From assembly GCF_034424625.1 (NCBI RefSeq), contig NZ_CP139976.1:1674001-1738000 (forward strand): 64,000 nucleotides of DNA, written 5' to 3'. The DNA comes from Janthinobacterium lividum. Lineage in GTDB: Bacteria > Pseudomonadota > Gammaproteobacteria > Burkholderiales > Burkholderiaceae_D. Position numbers and translations under genes: made by a program. Below, piece after piece: positions 24,139 through 31,998 of this stretch (position 1 is the first letter of the stretch; each line of letters begins with the position of its first letter). The notes beneath the pieces were generated by a model that ran no database searches, was not told where the DNA came from, and saw only the letters and a program-made list of their open reading frames with translations.

Positions 24139-25116
24139 ATGCCAACGATCGCCATCCTGATTTTTCCCGGCGTGCAGGCGCTCGACGTCAGCGGACCCAT
24201 GGACGTGTTTGCCGAGGCGAACAGCTTTCTGCCGCCAGAACGGCAATACCGGATCGAGGTGCTGGGCACGCAGGAAGGCTTGCTGCGCTGCTCCAACGGC
24301 TTATGCCTGGCCGCGCACCGGCATTATGCGCAGGCGCACGACGCCTATGACCTGTTGCTGGTGGCAGGCGGCCCCGGCTTGCCGGCGCAACCGGTTGACG
24401 CGGACCTGAGCGCCTGGCTGGCCAGTGCGGCCGGCAAGGCGCGCCGCCACGGTTCCATCTGCAATGGCGCGTTTTTGCTGGGCCATGCGGGCTTGCTCGA
24501 TGGTAAAAAAGTGGCCACGCACTGGAACGATGCGGCCGCGCTGGCCGCGCGTTTTCCGCTGGCGCAGGTTGATGCGGACAGTATCTATGTGCATGACGGC
24601 AATCTGGTCAGCTCGGCGGGCGTAACGGCCGGCATCGACCTGTCGCTATCGTTGCTGGCCGAAGCAGGCGGGGTGGGCGGGGCGCAGCTGGCGCTGCAGG
24701 TGGCGCGCCGCCTGGTGGTGTACACGCAGCGCCAGGGCGGGCAGTCGCAGTTCAGTCCGTATCTGACGCCCGTGGTGGTTGCGGCTTCTCCCGTGGCGCA
24801 GGCGCAGCAATACGTGCTGGCACATTTGGGCGAGGTGCTCGACGTGGACACCCTGGCGCGGCTGGTGGCCATGAGTCCGCGCAACTTTGCCCGCGTCTTC
24901 GTGCGAGAGCTGGGTGTGACGCCAGCCCAGTTCATCGAAAGCGCCCGGCTCGATGCGGCGCGCGCCCTGCTCGAAGCGAGTAGCGATCCGCTGAAAACCG
25001 TCGCCTGGCGCTGCGGCTTCGGCACGGCCGACCAGTTGCGCACGGTGTTCCTGCGGCGCCTGGGCGTATCGGCCAAGCAATACCGGCAACATTTCTCCAG
25101 TTACCGGCAAGGATGA
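24139..25116 (+). CDS. GlxA-type AraC family regulator with DJ-1/PfpI domain
   Basis: A 325-residue protein with an N-terminal DJ-1/PfpI-like domain (about 1-190, containing VAGGPGLPAQ and SICNGAFLLGHAG with a cysteine at the elbow) and a C-terminal AraC HTH pair (about 230-320: VDTLARLVAMSPRNFARVF, DPLKTVAWRCGFGTADQLRTVF). It starts 3 bases after the oxidoreductase. GlxA-like regulators respond to small metabolites, often amino-acid or betaine-derived. Target genes are not evident. Confidence 0.9.
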   Translation: MPTIAILIFPGVQALDVSGPMDVFAEANSFLPPERQYRIEVLGTQEGLLRCSNGLCLAAHRHYAQAHDAYDLLLVAGGPGLPAQPVDADLSAWLASAAGKARRHGSICNGAFLLGHAGLLDGKKVATHWNDAAALAARFPLAQVDADSIYVHDGNLVSSAGVTAGIDLSLSLLAEAGGVGGAQLALQVARRLVVYTQRQGGQSQFSPYLTPVVVAASPVAQAQQYVLAHLGEVLDVDTLARLVAMSPRNFARVFVRELGVTPAQFIESARLDAARALLEASSDPLKTVAWRCGFGTADQLRTVFLRRLGVSAKQYRQHFSSYRQG

Positions 25117-25249
25117 CATCGCGCATGGCAGGAATCCCCGCCATGCTGTCCGGAAAGCGCGGCAGCCAGCACCCCCGCTGTGCCGGGCGTAAATCTATAC
25201 TTTTCCTGCTGGCGCGCCACTTCGGCCGTGCCCTTGAGGAAAGTCAAAC

Positions 25250-25939
25250 ATGCACACGACACTGGACGCCGAGCGGGGCGGCCCCGCTTATACCGAGGAC
25301 GGCATGCTGCTGGCGCGCCGCAAGACGCGCGAGGCGATTGCCGCCATCGCCGCGCGCATCCGCCCCGGCATGCTGGAAGAAGACGCCGTCGCCATGGCGA
25401 AGCAGGTGCTGCTGGACATGGGGCTTGCGCTGAGCTGGCACCCCACGCGCGTGCGCTTCGGGCGCAATACCACGAAACCGATGAAACGTGCCTCCGAGCC
25501 CGGCGTGATCCTGCAAGAGAGCGATATTTTCTTCCTCGATATCGCACCGCGTGTGCAGGCGTGGGAAGGCGATGGCGGTGCCTCGTTTACGGTGGGCGCC
25601 AGCGAACAGCAGGCGGACTATGCCCGCTGCGCGCGCGATGCGGAATGCCTGTTCCACCAGGTGCGCGCCGTGTGGCAGCGCGACAGGCTGACGGGGCAAG
25701 CCCTGTATGCCTACGCAGAAGAGGAAGCGCGCAAGCTGGGCTGGGAATTGAACTTTGACCTGGGCGGCCACCGCGTGTCCGACTTCCCGCACGCGACGAT
25801 CTACGCGGGCGCGCTGGCCGACGCGGATTTTTCGCCGTCACCGATGCGCTGGATCCTGGAAATCCATCTGCGCCATCCGACCTTGCCGTATGGCGCTTTT
25901 TTCGAGGACATGCTGCTCGATGACAGCTACTATGCTTAG
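25250..25939 (+). CDS. M24 family metallopeptidase
   Basis: A 229-residue single-domain pita-bread metallopeptidase. Metal ligands of the family are visible: Asp in FFLDIAP and Asp in WEGDGGA, His in FPHATIY, Glu in LEIHLRHP and Glu in AFFEDML. It lacks the N-terminal domain of creatinases and prolidases. A GAGGAAAG ribosome site precedes ATG 25250. Its stop overlaps the convergent hypothetical secreted protein by 4 bases. Substrate unknown. Confidence 0.85.
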   Translation: MHTTLDAERGGPAYTEDGMLLARRKTREAIAAIAARIRPGMLEEDAVAMAKQVLLDMGLALSWHPTRVRFGRNTTKPMKRASEPGVILQESDIFFLDIAPRVQAWEGDGGASFTVGASEQQADYARCARDAECLFHQVRAVWQRDRLTGQALYAYAEEEARKLGWELNFDLGGHRVSDFPHATIYAGALADADFSPSPMRWILEIHLRHPTLPYGAFFEDMLLDDSYYA

Positions 25940-27015
25940 TTCTTCGGCAGCAGATCGCTGAGTGCGGCGCGGCCCTTGACGGTGAGGAAGGGGCCGACCT
26001 TGCTGTAGGGAAGTAAAAAATCGTTTTCACAGCCGCTGCCGTTCGAGTCTTCCCAGAAGGACACGCCTTCGGGTTTCAATGACAGGTGGAAGCGGCCACG
26101 GCCGTCGTAATCCGTGCCCTTGCACTCGGCGTCGATTGTCACATTCTTGAAGAGGGCCTGGCGCAAACGGTCGGGCAATTCGGCCTTGTCGTCGCCATCG
26201 CTGGCGCTGGCGCCAAACCAGTTCCACACGTCCGTTTCCTGGCCCGTCTTCACGTCCCAGGTGCGGAATTTGATGGAGATGCCGCGGGCGCCATAGCCGG
26301 CCGGCCAGCGGTAGAACTTGACCGTTACCCAGCGCGGCGACCAGTAGGTGGGTTCCGCATACACTTCGTCTTCCGTCGTGAAGCCGTTGCGGCCCAGGTA
26401 TTCGCGCCGCGTCGCGTAGAAGTCTTCCAGGTCCTTCTTGTTCCTGGCCAGCACGGCGCGCAGCTGCGCATTGATTTTTGCCACGCCATCGCCGGGCGCG
26501 ATCAATTCCACGGTGATGGTGTCGCCCACTTGCAGGTTGCGGTATTGCTTGCCTTCGAAGGCAATCGGTTTGCTCACCTTGGTGCCGGGAAACGCTTCCA
26601 GCGCCAGGTTGTAGGCATCGCTGGCGCAGGATGGGTGTTCGCGGTCGCCCGCCGCCTCCAGCAGAGTCAAGGCCACGGGCAAGGTCTTGCCGCTTTTCGG
26701 CTCCGTCCAGGTGCCGGTGACCTTGCCGTCTTGCGGGGCATTCAGGGACCAGGTGCCCGTCGTGTCGCCCTTGGCGTTGAGTTCCTGCCACAGCGCCTTG
26801 CCATTCGGCTTGGACAGCATGATCGGCGTCTTGTAGCGCGTGTAGTAATAGTTGCCGCTGCGATCAGACCCTTGCGTGGGACTGGGCTGATTGAAGCAGG
26901 CCACGATATTGGCCTTGCCCACAGTGCCCTGCCACACCCCTTGCACGGGCGGCTCGGCAGCCATGGCGGCATGCAGGGCGGGCAGGGTCAGGCAAGCAAA
27001 CAGAAAGCGGCGCAT
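25936..27015 (-). CDS. hypothetical secreted protein
   Basis: A 359-residue protein, start at ATG 27015 (MRRFLFACLTLPALHAAMAAE, signal peptide 1-20). A domain resembling a periplasmic lipocalin-type or YcfL-like beta-fold is possible (VQGVWQGTVGKANIVACFNQ, then TGTWSLNAPQDGKVTGTW). The C-terminal part from about residue 185 is a separate mixed alpha/beta region with several Trp/Tyr residues. I recognise no catalytic motif. It follows the MerR gene on the same strand after 67 bases and may be under its control. Confidence 0.68.
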   Translation of the reverse strand: MRRFLFACLTLPALHAAMAAEPPVQGVWQGTVGKANIVACFNQPSPTQGSDRSGNYYYTRYKTPIMLSKPNGKALWQELNAKGDTTGTWSLNAPQDGKVTGTWTEPKSGKTLPVALTLLEAAGDREHPSCASDAYNLALEAFPGTKVSKPIAFEGKQYRNLQVGDTITVELIAPGDGVAKINAQLRAVLARNKKDLEDFYATRREYLGRNGFTTEDEVYAEPTYWSPRWVTVKFYRWPAGYGARGISIKFRTWDVKTGQETDVWNWFGASASDGDDKAELPDRLRQALFKNVTIDAECKGTDYDGRGRFHLSLKPEGVSFWEDSNGSGCENDFLLPYSKVGPFLTVKGRAALSDLLPKN

Positions 27016-27082
27016 CGGTTTTTCCTCTCGTGGGCGAAGGCCGATTCTACATGGCCCCGCCCACGAGATGCCACACGTCAAC

Positions 27083-28117
27083 TTATTTGGCGGGACGCTC
27101 CTGCGCCACCACGGCCATCGCCGCGCCCAGGTATTGCAGCATGGTCGCGTCGACAAAGCTGCCTTCCATCAGACGCGGTTCCTGCTGGTGCGCTTGGCGG
27201 AATTTCAGCTGCGTGGCCGGGTTCGTGCCTGCATACGAGCGGAACAGGTCCAGCCACTGCCGCGCCAGCTGGAGCACGGCCGGATCCGTGGGCGGCGTGC
27301 GTGCATCCATGGCGGCGCGCACGGCGGCGATCAGGGCCGGCCACTCGCCCGAACGCTTGCCGTAGTTGGCCACCAGGTGCGCGTATTCCTGCTCGTCGAG
27401 GAAAGGCCGGTACAGCGCCATGCGCGAGGCATTGAAGGCGGTGAGGATGAACTGCATCAGTTGCGCATCGATGCTGGTCGTGGCCTGCATGATGGGCTCC
27501 TGCGCGTGCATGTCGTTCAGGCGCGCGAACAGGCCCGGATGGGCGCCCGTGTCGCGCACCAGCTTGACCATCCATTCCGTGGCCAGCGCCTGCGCCTGCG
27601 CATCGCCGGGGCTGGCGCCTGCCTCCATGGCGGCGCGCACCCGCGCCACCAGTGCTTTCCATTCCTCTTCCACGGCCGCATCGGACAGCAGCGGCAGTTG
27701 TTGCAGTTCTTCGTGACTAAAGTATTTGTCGTACATGGTCATCAACTCCATAGTGGTGAGCCACTCGGCCAGTTCCGGCGCCTGTCCCTGCGCCAGTTGC
27801 GCCTGCAAGCTGCACAGGCGTTCGCGCAAGGTGGAAGCCTGCGCGATCTGGTGTTCCAGCATGGCGATCTGCTGCGCCACGATGGTATGCAAAGGAAGAT
27901 CCGGACCGGCGAGGGCGTTGGCGATATCGGCCAGCGACAGCCCGAACTTGCGCAGCGCCATGATCCGGTGCAGCCGGTCCATGTCGCCGTGCTGGTACAG
28001 GCGGTAGCCAGCTTGCGTGCGCGCCGAAGGCGAGAGCAGGCCGATGCTGTCGTAGTGGTGCAGGGTGCGGATAGTCAGGCCCGTGAGCCTGGCCAGTTCC
28101 CCGATTTTCAACAGCAT
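27083..28117 (-). CDS. MerR family regulator with two TipAS-like domains
   Basis: A 344-residue regulator. The MerR winged helix is at residues 1-70 (KIGELARLTGLTIRTLHHYD), then a coiled linker about 80-110. The effector part is duplicated: one TipAS-like helical unit about 125-215 (YDKYFSHEELQQLPLL ... EEWKALVARVRAAMEAG) and a second about 220-344 (EWPALIAAVRAAMDARTPP). TipAS domains bind hydrophobic or thiopeptide drugs, so this is a probable drug sensor. Start at ATG 28117 with AGGAG at the right distance. Its own MerR-type promoter lies at 28149-28179. Confidence 0.85.
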   Translation of the reverse strand: MLLKIGELARLTGLTIRTLHHYDSIGLLSPSARTQAGYRLYQHGDMDRLHRIMALRKFGLSLADIANALAGPDLPLHTIVAQQIAMLEHQIAQASTLRERLCSLQAQLAQGQAPELAEWLTTMELMTMYDKYFSHEELQQLPLLSDAAVEEEWKALVARVRAAMEAGASPGDAQAQALATEWMVKLVRDTGAHPGLFARLNDMHAQEPIMQATTSIDAQLMQFILTAFNASRMALYRPFLDEQEYAHLVANYGKRSGEWPALIAAVRAAMDARTPPTDPAVLQLARQWLDLFRSYAGTNPATQLKFRQAHQQEPRLMEGSFVDATMLQYLGAAMAVVAQERPAK

Positions 28118-28148
28118 CGCCTTCTCCTTGTCTCCAGTGCGTGCAACC

Positions 28149-28179
28149 ACGATGGCGCCTGACGTAACGTCAGGGTCAA
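28149..28179 (-). promoter_or_regulatory. MerR-type promoter/operator of the TipAS regulator
   Basis: On the minus strand a -35 TTGACC (28179-28174) and a -10-like CATCGT (28154-28149) are separated by 19 bases, the overlong spacer used by MerR activators. The spacer holds most of a perfect palindrome at 28158-28174 (CCTGACGT-A-ACGTCAGG). The transcript would start about 25 bases before ATG 28117. Confidence 0.8.
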
Positions 28180-28224
28180 GCAGAAATGTAGCAGAGGAAC
28201 TGAAAAAGCCGGTAAAAGAATCCG

Positions 28225-28253
28225 TTGACCTTCATTTTTTTGTACGGTATATT
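28225..28253 (+). promoter_or_regulatory. upstream promoter P1 of the sugar-acid locus
   Basis: -35 TTGACC at 28225-28230, 17-base spacer, -10 TATATT at 28248-28253. The spacer contains TTTGTACG (28239-28246), repeated in P2. The leader to ATG 28454 would be about 195 bases and contains GAACG-GTG-CGTTC at 28281-28293. Confidence 0.6.
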
Positions 28254-28385
28254 TATAAAACCGAACGACGACTGCGGCATGAACGGTGCGTTCGAGCCAC
28301 ATGGAATGACGAATGGATCGTTGTGCGGCGCAGCAAGAAGCGCCGTTGGCAGGGCTGGAAAGACAATCCGCACAGACGGATTTTT

Positions 28386-28415
28386 TTCACAGTTGGTTTG
28401 TACGTTAAATATAAT
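28386..28415 (+). promoter_or_regulatory. proximal promoter P2 of the sugar-acid locus
   Basis: -35 TTCACA at 28386-28391, 18-base spacer, consensus -10 TATAAT at 28410-28415. The octamer TTTGTACG sits in the spacer (28397-28404), the same octamer as in P1; a good candidate for a repressor half-site. A GAGAGGG ribosome site at 28441-28447 leads to ATG 28454. Confidence 0.65.
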
Positions 28416-28453
28416 ATGCCACCGGCAAGATCCGGGCGGCGAGAGGGACGACC

Positions 28454-29467
28454 ATGATGAAAAGTATCGTTTGCGATACGCCCGGCAGTTTGCGCATGGA
28501 GCAGCGCCCCGTGCCCGTGCCCGGCGAGGGCGAAGTGCTGCTGCGCATACGCCGCGTTGGCATCTGCGGCACCGACATGCATATCTTCCGCGGCACCCAG
28601 CCTTTCCTCAGCTACCCGCGCGTGATGGGGCATGAACTGTCCGGCCATATCGACAGCGCGCCAGCCGGCTCGCGCCTGGCCGTGGGTGACCAGGTCTACG
28701 TGATGCCCTACCTGTCGTGCGGCAGCTGCGTGGCCTGCCGCCAGGGCAAGACCAACTGCTGCACCCGCATCGAAGTGCTGGGAGTGCACCGCGACGGCGG
28801 CATGACCGAATACCTGGCGCTGCCAGAGCGCTTTGTCTTCAAGACGGAGGGCATCTCGCTCGACGACGCGGCCATGATCGAATTTCTCGCCATCGGCGCG
28901 CACGCCGTCAAGCGCGGCGCGGTCGATGCCGGCAAGCGCGTGCTGGTAGTGGGCGCCGGCCCGATCGGCATGGCCGTGATGCTGTTCGCATCGTTGAAGG
29001 GCGCCGACGTGACGGTGCTCGATGGCCGCGCCGACCGTCTGCAGTTCTGCCGCGACGCGCTGGGCATCGCCCGCACGGTGGCGCTGGGCGAGGGCGACAA
29101 GGAGCAGCTGCTGGACGCCACCGGCGGCGAATTTTTCGACGTGGTGTTTGACGCCACCGGCAATATCGCCGCCATGGAGCGGGGCCTGGACTTCGTCGCC
29201 CATGGCGGGGCCTATGTGCTGGTGTCCATCGTGCGCGACCGCCTGTCCTTTTCCGACCCTGAATTCCACAAGCGCGAAACGACCTTGCTGGGCAGCCGCA
29301 ACGCCACCGTCGACGATTTCGAGGAAGTGGTGGCGGCCATGAAGGCGGGCAAGGTACCCACCGCGCTGCTCAATACCCACCGCACCACGCTCGACGAATT
29401 TACCGGCGTGCTCGATCGCTGGATGCAGCCGGAAGCGGGCGTCATCAAGGCCATCGTCGAGGTCTGA
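28454..29467 (+). CDS. zinc-dependent L-galactonate 5-dehydrogenase-like enzyme
   Basis: A 337-residue medium-chain dehydrogenase. Catalytic zinc site in VGICGTDMH with GHE at about residue 59; four structural-zinc cysteines in YLSCGSCVACRQGKTNCC; NAD-binding VVGAGPIG about 169-176. The segments SYPRVMGHE, EVLGVHRDGG and FSDPEFHKRETTLLGSRNAT closely match E. coli LgoD (YjjN), which oxidises L-galactonate to D-tagaturonate. First gene of the locus; the next gene follows by one base. An alternative ATG is one codon downstream. Confidence 0.82.
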   Translation: MMKSIVCDTPGSLRMEQRPVPVPGEGEVLLRIRRVGICGTDMHIFRGTQPFLSYPRVMGHELSGHIDSAPAGSRLAVGDQVYVMPYLSCGSCVACRQGKTNCCTRIEVLGVHRDGGMTEYLALPERFVFKTEGISLDDAAMIEFLAIGAHAVKRGAVDAGKRVLVVGAGPIGMAVMLFASLKGADVTVLDGRADRLQFCRDALGIARTVALGEGDKEQLLDATGGEFFDVVFDATGNIAAMERGLDFVAHGGAYVLVSIVRDRLSFSDPEFHKRETTLLGSRNATVDDFEEVVAAMKAGKVPTALLNTHRTTLDEFTGVLDRWMQPEAGVIKAIVEV

Positions 29468-29468
29468 G

Positions 29469-30605
29469 ATGAGCGACATCAACCCGATACTTCAATTTGG
29501 CACCAGCCGCTTCCTGCAGGCGCACGCCGACCTGTTCGTCAGCGAAGCGGCCAAGACAGGCGAGGCGCTGGGCAATATCACCATCGTACAGACCACGCAC
29601 AGCGCGCAGGGCGCGGCGAGGGTGGCGGCGTTTCGCCGCAGCGACGGCTACCCCGTGCGCATCCGCGGCTGGCAGGACGGCGCGCAAGTCGATGAAGAGC
29701 GCCGTGCCGACGCCGTCACGCAGGCGTGGCAAGCCGGCAGCGACTGGCGGCAGGTGCGCGATGCGGCCGTGGCCGCGCGCGTGATCATCTCGAATACGGG
29801 CGACACGGGCTACCAGCTCGATGGCGCCGACCACGCGGGCATGCTCGACGGCGCGGCCGTTCCCGCCAGCTTTCCCGCCAAGCTGCTGGTGCTGCTGCAC
29901 GGGCGCTTCCTGGCCGGCGCCGCGCCCATCTCGATTTTTCCGTGCGAACTGGTGGCCGACAACGGCCATGTACTGCGCCAGGTGATCGTGACATTGGCGC
30001 GGCAGTGGGGTTGCGCTGCCGCGTTCATCGGCTACCTGGAAACGGGCTGCCTGTGGATCAATTCCCTGGTCGACCGCATCGTTTCCGAACCGATCGAACC
30101 GATAGGCGCGGTGGCCGAGCCCTATGCCCTGTGGGCCATCGAGGCGCAGGAAGGCATGCTGCTGCCGTGCCGCCACCCGCAAGTGGTGGTGACGGGCAGC
30201 CTGCGCGAATATGAACAGCGCAAGCTGTTTTTGCTCAACCTGGGCCACACCTATCTGGCGCAGCTGTGGATGGAGCGGGGCAGCCCGGCCGGCATGACGG
30301 TGCGCGAGGCGATGGACGACGGCGCCATGCGCGCCGCGCTGGAAGCGGTATGGCACGAGGAAGTGCTGCCCGTGTTTGCCGCCATGGGGGCGCAGCACGG
30401 TGACGCCGCGCTGGCCTACGTGGCGCAGGTCAGGGAGCGCTTCGGCAATCCCTTCCTCGCACACCGCCTGGCCGACATCGCCCAGCACCACGCCGGCAAG
30501 ATCGCGCGCCGCATGGCGCCCGTGGCATCGCTGGCGCGGCAGCTCTGTCCCTCCCTGGCGCAGCCGCGCCTGCGCGCCATGCTGGCGCCGGGAGCGCTGC
30601 CATGA
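29469..30605 (+). CDS. mannitol dehydrogenase family (tagaturonate/fructuronate reductase-like) protein
   Basis: A 378-residue member of the long-chain mannitol dehydrogenase/UxaB/UxuB family: N-terminal Rossmann part starting ILQFGTSRFLQAHADLF, the FPCELVADNG segment in the middle, and the C-terminal catalytic stretch starting RKLFLLNLGHTYLAQL with conserved Lys/Asn/His. It is about 100 residues shorter than E. coli UxaB. Since it follows an LgoD-like gene and precedes a UxaA-type dehydratase, reduction of D-tagaturonate to D-altronate is the best inference. Confidence 0.78.
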   Translation: MSDINPILQFGTSRFLQAHADLFVSEAAKTGEALGNITIVQTTHSAQGAARVAAFRRSDGYPVRIRGWQDGAQVDEERRADAVTQAWQAGSDWRQVRDAAVAARVIISNTGDTGYQLDGADHAGMLDGAAVPASFPAKLLVLLHGRFLAGAAPISIFPCELVADNGHVLRQVIVTLARQWGCAAAFIGYLETGCLWINSLVDRIVSEPIEPIGAVAEPYALWAIEAQEGMLLPCRHPQVVVTGSLREYEQRKLFLLNLGHTYLAQLWMERGSPAGMTVREAMDDGAMRAALEAVWHEEVLPVFAAMGAQHGDAALAYVAQVRERFGNPFLAHRLADIAQHHAGKIARRMAPVASLARQLCPSLAQPRLRAMLAPGALP

Positions 30606-30719
30606 ACGCCCCGGTCAACGCAGTTGTTTCTTTTTCGGCATGCCGATCCAATCCGATATCGACTAAAATGGCCCACTCATCCACTTTCCCCTTCGCTGGC
30701 ATAGCGCGTTCATTCATCC

Positions 30720-31637
30720 ATGTCCAAACCCGCCACCGTCTTCAAGCGCAGTACCAATCTGCTGTTGCAATTTCTCGCCGAGAATGCCGCAGTGGGCGAG
30801 ATGCTGCCGACGGAGCAGTTCCTGACCACCATCTGCCAGGGCAGCCGCACGGCGATCCGCAGCGCGATCGCCTACCTGTCGACGCGGCGGCTGATCGCCA
30901 GCCCGGCGGACCGGCGCTTGCTGAGGAAGCCCATACCGGGCGACTACTTCGATATCTCCGAATTGCAGTCGGGGGCGGAGCGCATCCAGCAAGTGCTGAT
31001 GGAACGCGTGTACCAGCGCGACATGCCGCCCGGCGCGGAATTCTCGGAAGCGGAGCTGGCGCGCGAGGCGGGCGCCAGTACCGTCAGCGTGCGCGAATTC
31101 CTGATCGGCTTTTCGCGCTTCGGCCTGATCGAAAAGAAACCGCGCGGTGGCTGGCGCCTGTGCGCGTTCGACCGCTCGTTTGCCACCGAACTGGCGGATA
31201 TGCGGCGCATGTTCGAGATGGCGGCCGTGGAGCAGTTTGCGCACCTGCCGCACGGCGATCCGGCGTATGCGGAACTGGCGCGGCTGATCAAGCAGCACGA
31301 GAAGCTGGCGGCCAGGATCGACACGCGCCACAACGCGTTTCCGGCGCTGGACCGCGAGTTCCACACCTTTCTGATCGGCTTGCTGAACAACCGCTTCGCG
31401 CAGGGCTTCTACGATATCGTCTCGTTTGTCTTCCACTACCACTACCAGTGGGACAAGGGCGAGGAAAAAGGCCGCAACCAGTACGCGGTGCAGGAGCACC
31501 TGGCGATCCTGCGCGCCTTGGCGGAGCACGACATACCGAAGGCGCTCGAGGGCATGCGCTCGCACCTGGATTCCTCGCGCCGCACCATGCTGTCCTCAAT
31601 CGGCACGCGCGAAAAACTGAGCCAGCCGGACGCCTAG
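30720..31637 (+). CDS. GntR family regulator with two winged helices and FCD domain
   Basis: A 305-residue regulator, longer than the 230-250 residues usual for FadR-type GntR proteins. The N-terminal part (about 8-70: LLLQFLAENAAVGEMLPTEQ, SRTAIRSAIAYLSTRRLI) reads as one GntR-like winged helix; a second follows at about 78-145 (ERIQQVLMERVYQRDMPPG, ASTVSVREFLIGFSRFGLI). The FCD ligand domain with its metal-binding His residues occupies about 150-285. It is inside the catabolic locus, so it is its presumed repressor. No clear ribosome site is seen before ATG 30720. Confidence 0.83.
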   Translation: MSKPATVFKRSTNLLLQFLAENAAVGEMLPTEQFLTTICQGSRTAIRSAIAYLSTRRLIASPADRRLLRKPIPGDYFDISELQSGAERIQQVLMERVYQRDMPPGAEFSEAELAREAGASTVSVREFLIGFSRFGLIEKKPRGGWRLCAFDRSFATELADMRRMFEMAAVEQFAHLPHGDPAYAELARLIKQHEKLAARIDTRHNAFPALDREFHTFLIGLLNNRFAQGFYDIVSFVFHYHYQWDKGEEKGRNQYAVQEHLAILRALAEHDIPKALEGMRSHLDSSRRTMLSSIGTREKLSQPDA

Positions 31638-31662
31638 CCATCCTTGCCGGGGAGGGTGCGCC

Positions 31663-31998
31663 ATGAGCCTCGCTTCCCAGCCTGCCAGCCTGCTGCTGAT
31701 GTCGCCCGAGGATAACTGCCTGATCGCCAGGACGGCATTGGCCTGCGGCGACGTCGTCGCCATCGATGGCTTGCCCGTCACCCTGGCGCAAGACATCCAC
31801 ATCGGCCACAAGGTGGCGCGCCGCGCGCTGGCCGTGGGCGACAAGGTGCTGCGCTACGGCGCCCTGATCGGCAGCATCACGGCCCCCGTCGCCATCGGTG
31901 AGCATATCCACACCCACAACCTGGCAAGCGATTACATCCCCACGTTTACCCTGGGCCAGGACGGCCACCATTTCCTGGACAAGGACGACCAAGCATGA
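31663..31998 (+). CDS. UxaA-type hydro-lyase small subunit (SAF domain)
   Basis: A 111-residue SAF-domain protein corresponding to the N-terminal segment of altronate/galactarate dehydratases: ARTALACGDVVAIDG, HKVARRALAVGDKVLRYGALIG and the hallmark GEHIHTHNL at about 85-93. GGGAGG precedes ATG 31663. Its TGA overlaps the ATG of the large subunit (ATGA). In E. coli UxaA both parts are in one chain; here they are split. Confidence 0.88.
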   Translation: MSLASQPASLLLMSPEDNCLIARTALACGDVVAIDGLPVTLAQDIHIGHKVARRALAVGDKVLRYGALIGSITAPVAIGEHIHTHNLASDYIPTFTLGQDGHHFLDKDDQA

